From contig JAUIRK010000906.1 in assembly GCA_030549495.1 (NCBI GenBank), positions 1 to 64,000 on the forward strand: a stretch of DNA of 64,000 nt. Direction: 5' to 3'. The position numbers and the translations under genes were made by a program. Positions 10,701-25,700 of this stretch are shown piece by piece; position 1 is the stretch's first letter, and each line of letters begins with the position of its first letter. Under the pieces are notes generated by a model. It made no database searches and had not been told where the DNA came from. It worked only from the letters and a program-made list of their open reading frames with translations. This DNA is from Nectonema munidae. Its lineage: Eukaryota > Nematomorpha > Nectonematoida > Nectonematidae.

Positions 10701-13700
10701 ACTGGTCCTATTTTCCAGGAAGCAAAACGTGCATTCACTTGTCCTGCTGAAATTCCAATAGCATATTCATACAACAGTCTTTGATCTGAGCTAAAACCTT
10801 TTAACACTTCATCTGAAAAATCTGTTTTATCCAAGTCCCCACTTATTTTAAAGAATTGTATTTGGGGTAGTTGATGAATATCCTTTTCGCTCAATTTTCC
10901 TAAAGATCCACAAAATCCTGTTGGACTCAAAGTGCTTCCATCAAAATGTTTGAATATTGCCCTAAACGGAAGTTCATTTTGATGCAGCGATAGCCTATTA
11001 TGTGTATTCTGTGACCAACTATTTGTTCTAGTGAAGTTACAAGTCCATTTTACATCCTGTGTTATTATATCATGACTCTAAAAATTATCTCTCTTGTAAA
11101 TCTTTAGAAAACAATTTTTGGTTGAGTCGATTTTCTATTTGAAGGTTAAAATATCTTTGTCTTCTAAATACCGTATGGAAAGGGTTGTTCTAAAAGACCC
11201 ATTGGTAATACAGTCAAACCTCATTTATCCGACAGAAGATTCTTCGACAACCCCACTATCCGATGCAATATTGGTTAGGAGCTAAAAGATATTTCTCAGC
11301 CTCTCATCTAACTAATTGTCGAAAAGTCTGGTTCATATCAAATGAATTGGTTAGGTCGATTGATTACTCTGTACTGAGATGCATTGTTGCTTAAAATTAA
11401 ATTTTAAAATTTTTAGAAACAAAATGTTACCAAGCTTGATTAGTAACACACAAAACAAAGAATCATCTTATATAATCTTCATATTCTACCTACTCATATA
11501 TTCAGTTAGTAAAGTAAATTATTTTTTTTCGGAGAAAATTTGCTACAAACGTTAGATTTATATGAATTTGTTATTCCATTCGATAACAAGGATTTTAAGG
11601 AAAGCGTGAACACATTGCCAACTTATTCAAGGCAATCTTGATAATAAAAAAAGCTAAAACATTAAATATAATGAATATCTAAGAATAAAGATGCTCTATA
11701 TTTGATTTCTGGAGTGAAAGACTTGATTGTTTAAATTATATTTAGCGAATCAAGCATTTTTCCAAACTCGTGTATTCTATTACATTTAATTTACCTTTTT
11801 GAGTTACAGTAATCAATATGGTTAAACTTTAAAGTTTGCTTTAAATTATAGAGAATACTTTCTTATGTAGTTATGCGGCATAAAAATATTTGCCCCGCTG
11901 AATAATGCATGGGCTCTTGTTCAAATTACTGACTATATTACTGCCTCTGATCCAATATTTATTCTAAGACTTTACCTTAAAACAAGATAAGTAATATGAA
12001 AAGTCTACTCACAAGGCAAACAAGTCTTTTAAATAATACAAAAAGAGATACAGAATTGAGAAAATTCAATATTATTGGGCTACTTAACGCTGGAACCCTC
12101 CAAGGATGCGTGCCAGGTTTCCTTATTTGTTCCTTTGATAAAAGGGAATTGAAAATTTGCACCAAAAACTGCAGAAATCAGCGATATCCAAGCTGAGGAG
12201 CAAGCCTCCTTACCGAGACGCGAACTTTTATGAAGGGAGGCTCACCTTGTATGAAAGGGTAATTTTTACGTTGATAAATTTTTCTTTTATTATTTATTTG
12301 TTCAAAATTAAACAAAAATATTTCTAAGCAAATTTCTTTAATGTTAATAAGGAATAGAATTAATTCGAACAATTTATTATTTAAAATAGTTGTAGAATAT
12401 AGAAAAATAAGATAAAATTAAAATAAAAATAGCGATAGTATTACATAAAAATTAATTTGATAAACTGCGTTTATGTGTATGAAGCAGGCGTGTTTGATGA
12501 CTATTTGTCTTGAAAGTGTTAAACTAAAATTATAATAAAGAAATAAGAAGCTACTATATAAGTTTAGTATGACTATTGAAATGTCCAGAATTTAATCTAC
12601 ACTGAAAAGGAATAACATTTAGATATAAATTTCACAAATGAAAAAGAGATAGTTGATCAAAAAAATATAGAAAGGGGCCAAATACAAATTTATATAAAAC
12701 GGGGGTATGTCGCCAAATGGCATCTGGAGAACTGACCAAGCAGGACAACTTCCCGAATTTAAAAAATCTTTTTTGAAGGTAGGTCCAACTTCTCGAAGTA
12801 TCATTATAAATTGAGAATATACTTTATTTATACAGTGTAAAAGTCTATAGTATAATATATGAAGTACTACAATAGAATAAAAAAGAAACTAAAATAGTAA
12901 AGTATGAAAAATATCGTAAATAAAAGTTTGAAAAAGGAAACAAATAGTTTGAGATAAAAATTGTACAAAAGTGTCAATATAACATTCTGTCAGAATTATT
13001 TCATTTGTCTCTTTGTATAAAAAAATTAGTATTCTTCACGAATTCAAAGCAATTTTACAGAACTTAAATCATATAGTTTTTCCTAAATAAAAAATCTATA
13101 CTTTTTGCGCAGTTGTCCATCAAGCAATTGACATAGAACCTACCCGGATGGCACTGACCTAAAGCTTCTTGTGTACTTTCTACCATGGCTGGGAAGCGAA
13201 GCTGGAACCCAGAGACATGAGGCCGGATAATTTTGAAGGAGCTGAAGCTGTCATATTGAGTAGAGTCAGGGCTGCTAAAAAATTTTAATGGCTCCATCTT
13301 CTATTCATTTTCTTGTTAATATTTGGCATCTTCAAATATTAAATCTCCGATAAACTTAGCAACAATGGTAAATAATTTGCAAACATAGCATAAAATTTAA
13401 AAAGTTACTTCTTCAATCACTGGTCAACAAAAAAAAATTTTTTCGTTACTAGAACAAACTAGATTTTTTACTATATTTTTACTCCCTAATTATACTTTTT
13501 TTTAATCAATTTGCATGCATCACGCCCCCTTTTTTGTTATTCACATACAAACGTATGTCTTTTTTATAACTTGAACCATCAATTGGTTAGTTGAAAAAAT
13601 ATATAAATTTTAGCATATATATTTTTATTTATTTAAAACTTATTTATAACTGAATTTAAAAAATGTATAGACAAATATAACTTCAAAAATGGTTAGTTTT

Positions 13701-16700
13701 TGATTTTCGTTGATGTGTACTGTCTGGATGATCGCGGTAGAGTGTCCAACAATAGTCAGCGAGCATACTTTGATTCCAAAAACCTTTAGATCTTTTTTCC
13801 ATAGCACTAATGTCTTGATAGAACCTTTTTCCATTTTCATCAGACACTACTCCAAGGTTTTCTGCGAAATAATCCACATGATACTCTAAAAAATTAACTT
13901 TTAACGACATTCGGCAGCCCATTTCTGAATAGCATTTTAAAAGATTTTTGATTCCATCTTTATAAGCTATTGATTTTTTTTGTTACCCAAAAAATTCTCA
14001 CAAATCCAAACAAAAGCATCCCAAGCAGAACGCTCTACCTCATCTAGCGTCGCTTTAAAGTGCAGATCTTTGAGTAATTCTTTTATTTGAAATCCTCTCC
14101 TTTAGTTTAGCTTGTGTGATTTTTGAAAACTTTTTAACTATATATTCAAAGCCGTTCGACTTTCTTCTTGCAAGCGTTTCTATGTGTTACCTTATTAGCC
14201 CAAGTTTTATATGTAAAGGAGGCAATAAAACTTTATGCGCTTGACATTAGATAAACCTTGCTGATATGTTGTCCTAGCATATCAAAATAAAATCAACAAC
14301 GTAGATTTTATAAAGCCTGATTGCATTCCCATCACCATTCCTATTATTTTTAAATCATCACATATTTTCCGAGAATACTTTTCATAAGAAAGACACTCAA
14401 GCAATATTTTAATGTTTTCATATGATTCAGAAAGATAAACAGAATTCACTTTAGGAATAGAAGGTTTCAGGCTACTATTTTGAAGCAAAACGTATTTCAA
14501 GCTTAGTTTTGAAGAATCAATAAATAGCCGCCACTCTAAAGGATTATGCTTTTGGTTTAAACATGCAAAAAGACCATCAATATTGTTACAAAAACAAAGT
14601 GAACCTTTAACAGAAAAATATGTTTGTAGAATAAAATTTTTCTAACAAAGGTTTTCTTTTAATCATGATGCTAAAAGTTTGGCTTTGCTTTTTGAAAAGG
14701 ATAACTTTAACAAGATCGTTTAATTCAGCTTGAGATTATTTTTTTCGCAAAAGGTTATCTTTTTCAGGCACATAATTCTCAACATCAAATTTGTCGGAAT
14801 CATGACCGTTATCATCAACATCATCATTTGAAACGCAATAATTTAGTGGAAATTGAACTAGTAAATTTTCATTGTGAGGTACAGGTCTCATTACTGATTC
14901 CATATTTGGATACTCAATGTTATGCTTGTTTTTTTTTGAAAATTCTGTAATATTTATTTTGCAAAAATAGCAATCATCAATATGATTCCGGTGCTCCCCT
15001 CCATATCATAGGAATTGCATAAGGCATAGATTTTTTCTTTTTATTAAACCATTCTCGTAAGCCATTTGAACAAGCAGAGTAAATATGATGAGGAACCCAA
15101 GACTTTTACAAAATATAATTTGTAGATTTTTCTTATTTTAGGAGTAATTGCACGCATACATTCTCCACAAACACAGCAGAATTCATTAGGATGATTTAGG
15201 CACTTTCTCGACATTGTATTAGAAAGAAAATTAGGAAGTCTCTAAATTTTAAACGGAATAAAAAATACACTAGATCAGGGGTGGGGAACCTGCGGCCTTA
15301 AGGCCCCTAAAACTTATAATTACACCACACACATAGACAAAAGGAATATTAATCGTGTCCAGTGATGTCACTCCCAGAAATTGGAAGCATTTTTCTCTGA
15401 ACCCAATGAATTTTAACTTAACGGTTTTCTTCCAATGTCCTCATATCAAGACAAAAAATAGATTGTCTTTAATTTATGATAATTTTTTGTAACGCTGACA
15501 ATTGACTTCAAAAAATATTTTTATGAAATAAAGTACTAGCAAATTATGTTTAACAAAAAAAATATTTTTTTTTCATTTTTGATTTTCTAATAATTAGAGT
15601 TTTTAAAGAGTGAATTTTTTCAATTGAAATTTTCCAGACTTGTCAACGTTTTTCTCAAAAATTACAAAAGTATGAATGCCTTTTTCATTTAAGTAAATTA
15701 CATATCAAGCTAAACAAGTTACAAACAATTAGTATAATCATAATTTTCATATGTTCAGTATAATAGAACTTTCAATAGTACTGTCCTCATATGAGGACAT
15801 TGGTATCATACACTTATTTTCTATTAAATCGACTTTTTAAAGAAAACCTGGTAAATTTTATCATCAAATTTATTAATTTTTAAATGATTAATAAAATACA
15901 AATATAAAGTTTATTTATAAATATAAAATTCACTTATGAATATAAAACTCATTTATGAATATAACATTTTTTATATGTATAAAATTATATTTTTTATAAT
16001 AGAATGTAAAATATTTTAATAAAGTTTTTTAATAAATATATAAATAAACTTTACACATTTAGAATAAAACATGGGTGAAGGAATACCGTTTGATATATTA
16101 GAAGAATAAATACACTTCTTTTTTACCCCAGATTCCAGAACTATGTCAAAAACATTCAAACGAAATTGAAAGAAGAAAATAAGATCTTTAATGAAGAATG
16201 GGAACTGTAATATTTTTTAGTGAATAGTGGCGGCAAAATGTTTTGCTTGCTGTGTGATACCACAATTGTAACGGTTAAGAAATTCAATGCAGAACAACAG
16301 TACGCTCTTCATAAAGACAATAAATATGCCAAATTAGAGGGTGAGTCTCGAAAGCTAGTATTGCAGAAACTGAAAGATGGAAAGCAAAAGCAAAGACAAT
16401 TGTTCCATTCTGTGTCACATCAAGAGAATGCTGCGGCAAAAGCCAGCTATAAAGTTGCAAATTTGCTTGGAAAAAAGAGTAAACCATTCACCGATACTGA
16501 ACTGGTAAAGGAATGTATTTTAGAAGTGGTAAGATGTGTTGATCCAGAAAAGTTAACAAATATAAAGAGGTGCCTCTTTCAAGAATGACTAATACAGATC
16601 GACAGCATAAATTGGCCTGTAATGTAACAGAGCATCTCAAAAATGTAATCCAGAAAGAAAATGTGTATTACTTAGTAGCTTTGGATGATTCCACAGATTC

Positions 16701-19700
16701 AGCACAAGTATTGTATTTTATTCGTGCTATTACTGATAATTTTCAAATATTTGAAGAATTATTTGCTTTAGGCACCATTAAAGGAAGGACACGGGAGATA
16801 GATATTTTTAACAACTTCAAAAAGCAAAGTCATAAAATAGGATTAGATATTACTAAGTTGATAAGTGTGTGCACGGATGGTACTCCAGCTATGATGGCTA
16901 AGAATGAAGGATTTATTGCGCATCTAAAGAGAAACCAAAGATCCAAATGAACTGATTTTTTTCATTGTATTTTACATCAATACAATCTCCGTGCAACGTC
17001 TGTCATTTTAAATGATACTTTGCAAAAGGATATAAGTATTGTTAACTATATTCGAGCAAATACCACGAAGCATCGTCAATTTCGAAACATGCCGATGATG
17101 GATGACGAAGTAATTTAGTGTAGATTTGCCCTATCACTCAGAAGTACGCTGGTTGTCACAAGGGAAAGTATTGGTCAAAATTTTATCTTTACGAAGGAAA
17201 TTGACTTTTTCAAAGAAAGTGACAAACATTGTGACTTATCAGATCCAAATTTTTACAGAGATGTAGCTTTTTTATGTGATGTGATGTCAAAACAAAATGA
17301 GTTAAAGATTTCGTTGCAAGGCAGAAATAAATCTATTTATGATATGTGGCAAAGAATTCTGCCATTTAGAATGGAAAAAGGCGGTAGAATATCCTCGTCT
17401 TCATGAACATGCACGCCGACTGATTTCCTGCTTTTCTACAACATACTATTGTGAATGCACATTTTCGTACTTGACGCAAATAAAGAATTCGCTGATAACA
17501 CAGTTGACAGATGAGCATTTGGAGGACCAATTAAAACTAAAAACCACTATGTTGGAGCCTGATATCAAAATGCTTTCCCAAAAGAAGCAAACTCAAAGAA
17601 GTCATTAATTTGTATAAAAACGACCTACTTACCTAAATGAAATGTATTTGAAAACTTCATATTCTCGATGTTTATACGCATGTCTTTTTTTTATAAGAAT
17701 ATTATTAATTAATACTATAAAAAGTACCTACTTACTTAAATAAAATATTTGAAAATGTTATGTTTTTGATAAATATATACACCTGTCGTTCTCTTAATAG
17801 ATTATTATTATTAAATGTCTTACGGGGGGATAAAATAACTGAAAACAAAAATAATAATTTGTTCAGTGCGGCCTCTATGAAGGACGATGAATTGTAAGGT
17901 GGCCTTCATGCACAAAAAGGTTCCCCACCTCGGCACTAGATTATTTTAAGATGATATGACATTATTTGTACCACCAGTCAAAAATAACAAAAACTGTACG
18001 TGTTGACAAAAATCGAATTATATATTTAACCCTTATTGAACCAGATATAGTAAAAAAGTTTATTTGAAAATAAAATTTTAAAATTAGCATTAGAAAAAAC
18101 AAATTAAAAATATATTGATATAAAATATAAAAAAAAATTTTTTTCCATGATTTTTTCAATGGTTTATAAATGTAGACTTTGGATTAAAACAGCATTCATA
18201 CCTCATGATACTTTTGAAAGCAGTTTTTTAGATGTAAAGTTTTCAAGCATTTTGAGCATTGGATTCTGGCACTTTCTTGGAGTAATTGAGGTAGGAAAGT
18301 GATTTTTGTTGTTTATTCTAACTTGATTTTGAACAGAGCAGCTTGGTCCAAGTCTTGAAGAATTTATTTTTAAATTTTGACATTTTAAAAAATAGTCAAC
18401 AAGAGAAATTCTGAAATCTTTTTGTTTTATTTTATTTGAGTGCAATGACAATAAAATCTCCAACTGAAAACAACCGATAGATTAATTGCGTTTACATTTA
18501 AATTCCAATACCATTTTTTACCAAACATGCAAAGTCTATAATCGGAAAGAGCTCGGTCCATCACATCATTATAAACCTTGAAAATATTTGGCATATTAAC
18601 TGAAACATTGCTTTTTCCTTTGACTCTTCTAGAAGTTTTACTTAGAGGCAAAGCTCCAATGGCCTTGCTACAAAGTGTCAGGAATTATCATGCCATTTTA
18701 GAGCTTCAACTATTCCGTCGGACTTGAAGTCAAAAAACCTCTTTGATACTTTTTCATAACTTTTGAATCAATTAGTGGGCATTTGTTCAATTTATTTTTC
18801 CTAATGCTTCCAGTAGCTCTAAAATTTCTTTTTTTTCAATGATGCTAGCAAATCGTATGCGTTGAAGAAATTATCCATAAAAATGTGGTGATTCGACGGA
18901 AATTCGCACACTTCTAATAAAGAGTTTACAACTCGTGTGCTGAGAGGATCTGTGCGATTTTTTTCTCTATCTCTTCATATATTTCAACACAGTGGGGTAG
19001 TCCTGTGGAACTGCAAAGAGTCCATATTTTATATCCAAATCTGATTGGTTTCGATTTAATAAATTGTTTGCAAGAATGCCTACCAAAGTACGGAACCATT
19101 GACTCATCAATTGATAGGTTTTCATACAAAATTCCGAACATTGACATTTTTAAGTTCAATAAATCGTAAAGAGGTTTCACCTTTGCCATTCGTGAATTTT
19201 TAAACTTTTGTTGTCAGCTACATGAAAATATCTTTTTATTTTTTGAAAATTGTTGCGGAACATTGTTTCGATAAAAGGTTTGCATTCAAGTTGCGAAGAT
19301 TTTGACCAATAATCTCTTTCAGAGCTACAATTGTTGTATCCAGAAAGAAGTGACAGTCCCAAAAATCGCATCATAATTATTTTATCGATATCAAAAGAAG
19401 GATCATTTTTTCTCTTTTAGCAAATTTATTCGTTTCCTTCACAAATAAGTCAATCGTATCATCAAAAAAGAAATGAAATAATTGAGATTCATCATAGGAT
19501 AAAAGAAAATCTGGCAACTTTTTGATGCAATCTTTTTCAGAAGAAATTGAACTAAATTCTTTATTCAAATGTTTACCCTGCCAATTTGGTATTAGTAATT
19601 TTGATTTTTTTGGTAAATTTTCATTGTGTTCATTAGTATCATCATGCGAATCTTCGTTTATAAATACATCCAGCTCACCTGCAATTTCATCAGGAATATT

Positions 19701-22700
19701 TTGAACTAAATTTTCTTCATCATAATCTTCTATATCACTTTCTTCCCCACCTTCTGGGGGCCCAGTAATTATAATATCTTTTGCATTAAGCATGTCCTTT
19801 TCAATAGTTTCTACGGCTTCTTCCAAATATCTAAAATGTTTTACTTTTCCATAAAATTTATGAGCATCCATTTTTAAAAAAAACGAAAAAACTTTGTACA
19901 ATTAAAAATTTATAAAAATTAAATCCAAAAAATAAAATTGATATAAACAATTTGATAAAAAACAACTATTAGTGAAATTTTGTATTAGGTTTATTTTGAA
20001 TTATATATTAGCCCAAGGTCTACATATGTAGATCTAATTTCAAACTCTAATACTAGAGAAATAAAAAATTAAAATTAAGTTCTTTTTTCATTTTTTGACT
20101 TTAAGAATTATTATTTTTCTAATAAATCCAAAAATATACTCTTGAATCAAAAATTCTTTTTGAAAAAACTAATTAAACTAGTTTACAAAATTTCTTTTTT
20201 TCAGATTTTTAAATTTATATATGTTTTTATAAATTTTGAAAATATAAAAATTAAAAAATTTTTTTTTTATTACATAAGAGAAATAAGGCTCAATGTTAAA
20301 TTAAAGCTGAAATTCTTCTGAAAAAAAACGGATTAGTTTCAGAAGAATCTTCAATCCAAATGAGGGCCTACATTTGTAGATTTTGGGCTAATATGGGTTA
20401 AAATCAACAAGAAAAACTACATATAAAACAATTTGAATGATGTGAACATCTGTTAACCAGTGAATATCACTCGAACCATTTAAGAGAAAAAGTTACGTAA
20501 ACTAATTTATTAATTAACTAGCAAACCAAACTGATAAAAATAAATTACGAAAAACAACTAAGAATAAAACTAATTATTAAAAATTAGCATCGTAATTAAC
20601 CTGTGTATTAATATGTAATGTCAATTATTCTGTTTCTAACTCATTAACAAACTTTCAAGCTATTTAATTGACAAACCTAAACAAACTAACATAGCTATTT
20701 TATTAACTCAACATAGCTTAATTGATAATAATTGAGGGGGCTAACTATTTTTTATAATTTTGAAAATTTATTATAGCACATCACCATTATTTTCCCCCAT
20801 TATACTTGCACTGTCAGCTCCCAATCCCTCTAAAGTTGTAGAGATTTTATCAAGTCGAATTACATTATTTGTAATTGTAATCGCATCACTTTCTTCTGGC
20901 AATCTAGCTCAACAAGCGAAAAACCGTTCATATATGATGGACTCGGAGGAAAAATATTTCTTGATACCCCCTATTATTTTTACACGCATCTATTAGGACT
21001 GAACACATTCTGGCTTCTTCTATTTTGCCTTTGATCACCTGAATATCGCTTTGTGTTAGAACAAATTATTCAAAAACAAAAAAAGTAAATACAAATAACT
21101 TGGGAATTTATAGCTTTTCATAAACTCATCATCCATTTCTTTAAAAGTAGGATTTATAGCTATCACGTGAGCTTGATAAATTCATCAAATGTACCACAGT
21201 TCGATCAATCAGCGCTTTCCATATGCTATCGATAGAACACATTTCAAGTGGAGAAACTAGTTGTGACATTGCTGAAATTATTCTCGCACTCATCTTTTTA
21301 ATTTTTTTTTTGCCAATTCTTCCATTTTTTTATATTTTTATGAAAATGTGTTAACTTTTTTAAGGTAGAATGATTTTTTTCAAATTGTATTCATAAAGAA
21401 TAATGTTTAGATACCTTATTGTTCTGGACAAATTATGTGAAGAGAGCACCCCCCCCCCCCCCCATTCTCCTGATGTGTGCCTTTGAGAGAAATCTTTTAT
21501 GTAGCATGCGTAAAAATAGAGCCTAGTTCATAACTCCTTGTGATACCTTTTACACCTTCTTATGATTACTGGTAACGTAAACAATTTATGGATTTATCCT
21601 AATGTCAATTAAAATATAATTTGCCATCTTTAGGCTACAAAACTTCTGTATGTTTGCAGAAGCATCAAGATAAGAACAAAGGCTCGAACTTTTTTATTGC
21701 TGGATATTCAATTTTACAGGTACACTTCTTTTAATCATTCGCGTATATTAACATATAAATTCTCTGATATAATATATAATTCTCTTTGAGTTATTGTATT
21801 CAATTTGGCTTTTTAACAGTTTTTTATTTTGAAAAAGAAGCTTTTTTTATCAATTTTTCATGTGAATAAATAATATTAGATGCAGTAGAATCTCATCCTT
21901 CAAATGTACAATATTTTAATTTGAGTTTTAAACTTATTGTAATCTAATTTTTAGTAACTCTTTTTCTCTTTACTTCCAATGTCAATGCACTTTAGCATTG
22001 GCTATCTTGCACGTATAACAAAGTCCATTTTTCATCTTTGTAATGAGATTTGATAGTTGACATCATGGGTTTCCTGTTGACTGCATTGCTTTTCATATAT
22101 TTCATGACTAAATTTTGACAGACATAATCTAAATAAGAATATTGATGGGAAAAATATTGGAAATTTTATTTAAAAATTATGACTATTACAACCTTACTAA
22201 ATATCTAACTAAGCTTAGCTTTTATTTTTGTTTTGGCCTTTTTTGCGCAAATTTTTAATTTTTTCAGTTCCTATTTTGTCACACATTCTGCACTAATGAT
22301 TACTGTGTTTACATCGCTGATCGTATAGTATATCTCCCCTCTCTATTTTGAACGAAAATCTAAATTAATATATTTTGTTCAGACTTTTAAAAGTATTTTA
22401 AAAACTGTTTAAGTCATGCGTCTTCATAACAATGTTTTCATCGTTGCGCGGCTTAGCCAATTATCCAGTTCCTAGTATGGAGAATGGAGGCGTGTACTGG
22501 TTCAAAGATTTGTGCATGGCGGATCCGTATTACGTGCTTCCTATCGTAAATTCTATACTTGTTGCCATCAACATCAAAGTATACTTTCTTTGCTTTCTCC
22601 TGCACTTACACTTTTACACCAACTTTTCACCTTCTCAAGCTTGGAAGTGAGGCTATTGTTCCATTGAATGTTAGTCGCTTTTTGATTACTTTCTTCCCAG

Positions 22701-25700
22701 CTGTCGTATTACTCGTTTCTAGCTTTAACGCGTCTGTAAGTTTACAATTTTTTTTATCTTTTATTCCTCTTACTTCGTTTTTGCCGCTAAATATTATTTA
22801 GAGTGATGTTTGTACAGCCTTTTTGAGACTTGAAACTTTAAAGAATGTTTCAATTCTATGGGAATACAAAATTTTTAATGTACTGTAGGCACAAACGAAA
22901 GAACGAATAGCAAGCGCGTATCACAAAGACCAGTGATTTGTTGCTATCTCTTCTAGTTGGTGGAAATCTTTTTAATATATTATTTATATGTACTAAATAT
23001 TTGATACCAGGTTCTTCATCTCAACAAAGAGTCTACTTAGGCGTAATGATGCTGGTTGAAATTTATAGGCTGCATCTGATGAATTTGCCGCGTTTGTTGA
23101 AGTAATTACTCTTTTCGAGCCTTTGATTATTTAATTCCACTGTACATGAATTACATTGGCGAAATCTTAAGAAAGTTTTGTTCAAGAATCAAAGTTTTTC
23201 GTTCACTGTTCTAAATTATTGTGCTTGTTAAAAGTACAACGTGCACTTGAATAACTTTAGATCATTATATCTAGTTTTTTCTCAAAGATTCAAAAGCTTA
23301 ATTCAAAAAACCTATCTTATATAAAAGCTCTATCCTATCAAATTAATTCGAGATATTAAAATTTATTTTAAAAGTAGATTTAGAACAAGGATGTCCTGAC
23401 CGTGGGCTAAAACTGGGGCCCACTTGACCCTTTCATGCGGCCCACCTATCATTGAAGCTTCACATGTTGAAAATAAAAGAATGATAATTGAAATAAATTT
23501 TTTTTTACATTTTGGTTAGCAGCGAATGGCGCAGCCACCCCAAATTTCATTCCAGGGGGCGAAAAATGCTATTTTGCCACTTCCTCCCCTAATAATAATT
23601 TAAGGCAGACGCGAGCTTTCTTGGTTGCTTATTTTGATGGTAAGTCTTTTCACGAAGTATTTTTTATCTAAATTGTATAAAATATGAATGCATTGTATCA
23701 ACATTTTTTGATTTAAAATCATTAAAAAACGCATCACTCCGCAATAAATTTAAACCATGTGCACTCGCATTTGAAATATAGTTTGCTCTGCATTATTTTC
23801 TTCTATGAAAAACATCAAAATCCTCGAAGAAGATAAAATTTCAGAAACAAAAGAGTAACATAGAAACAGATATTGAAATTTTTTTTAAATAAAAGTCAGA
23901 ATCACTTATTAATTTTGTCTGAAATTTTTTTATATTTTAACTAGCTTATAAATTTTTCGTTTTAAACTTTTTAAAAATTAAGATCACTTCTTGCGGCCCA
24001 GCAATGGTGATGCACATTTAAAATTGGCCCATCGGAAAAAAAGGTTAGACATCGCTGATTTAGAGGAACTATGATGCACAAAGCAAACTTTCAAATTAAT
24101 TTGGGCTTCTTCAAGTACCTTCTAAAGCAGATTAATTATATTCACACATATTTATCAGATACTTCATTTTCCATAAATGTATAAAAACTCAACTCTGAAA
24201 TTGGCATCTAGTATCTTTGATCAATTCTAGATTTAATTCATTTCACTTGGATACATCAAGGTCAAGCTGTGTGTGTATAATTTCTTTTCCACAAAACACT
24301 TTGATTACAAACCCTACTGTAATAATCTACTCTTAATCCCAATAATACGTCAAGAAATGTCCCATCACTGCAAAAGATGAAAGTCACTACTATGATTCTA
24401 ATCCGAATATATGGCAATTTGTTTCACATTTAGATACCATGTCATATACTAATAGAGTTTAAGTCTTGAAAAGGTAATGGCGATATATGTGATTTGTTTT
24501 TGGGATAGGGTCCTGCTTTTTGCAATTAACCAGTCAAAATAAGAGCAGTCTCTATATGCATCCTAAGAAGTGGATCGGATTAACATTTATTGAGATTAGA
24601 CTGAATCAAACCGTTAAAATAGAGTGTCCGACCGAACCCTTTGGCTAAGATTTAACCGGTTTGCGAACACGGGTATAATAGCTAAAGACGATGATAAGAA
24701 AATTATATTGAATAACATCTTTTTAACTTTTTTTATCTCTAAACCAAAATTTTCAAGAATAAAAGAAAGTTTTTCATCAATTCTTTCCAGCATTAAAATA
24801 TGATATTTTTCATTTGATGACAAAAGAAGTTTTTTGGATATCTTTGTTAAAGTTCGAAGTAGGTCCAGTAGCACCATTAAAAATGATCGTTATTTTCTAT
24901 TAGCTCTTTAAATGCCATTAAAACTTTTCTATTATTTCTTTTATTTCATTTTTGCTTTATTCTTCGTCATCAATCAAGCGTTCTTTGCTTTTCGTAAATA
25001 AAGAATTCGTTTAGTTCTCTTTAATTGTGTACTTTTACTTTCAATATTTATAGCATTTCTTACTTTATTTCATTCAATGTTGTTTTGGTTTTAAAGAAAC
25101 TAAGTATTTTTGATCGAATTTTGCATGTTAACAAGTTGAAAATATAATAATTATAATATACAATAAAATTTAGTCTTCACTGAAAAATAAAGATAACAAA
25201 TTTTATTCACTTAAATTTTATTCACTTATAATGAGTTTGTAGTTTTGGCCTTAATGTTTTCTCTTTATTCTTTTTGTAACAGAGCCTTTTTCCTCTTAAC
25301 CTTTGTTGTTAGGAAGGTTCCACGGTCCCACTCGAAGTTGATAAGGCTCAAACAGTCAAAAAAGTTTTTAATAGCAAAGCACACTACACTTCAAAACATT
25401 CAATGTAATATCTCTATGTTGATGTTGTTGTTGTTGTTAGCCCCTTGATTGCACTATCTCATTATAGAGAAAAAGACAATATTCCTAAAAAGAAACTAAC
25501 ATAATAGAGGGAAAATTTTTGTAAATTTTAGAATTAAAGACATTTATAAAAATTGCAATTTTTTCGCAAATCATATTTGGTCATATTTTACGAGATATAT
25601 AATTTTGTAAATAGCATTTTTCAATCCTGAAACTTTTTAAGATTTTAAAAAGGGCTTTTAAAATAGAATAGCGTTTACTAAAGTCAACTATTAATTTTGA

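Larger units (their letters stand above)
11086..13682. other. Intron sequence with scattered repeat remnants
   Basis: It holds a pogo/Tigger-like end near 11209 and a truncated MITE relative at 11978-12118. The rest, including short open frames near 12620-12800 and 13064-13297, matches nothing I recognise. Confidence 0.4.

Noticed and set aside
13064-13297. 77-codon open frame as a gene
   Set aside because: No recognisable motif, no splice context and no upstream features; open frames of this length are common by chance here.
21660-21719. OXA1L exon starting at the TTTGCAG acceptor
   Set aside because: This start needs another, unseen small exon and breaks the phase. The upstream acceptor at 21633 joins directly in phase and adds matching residues.
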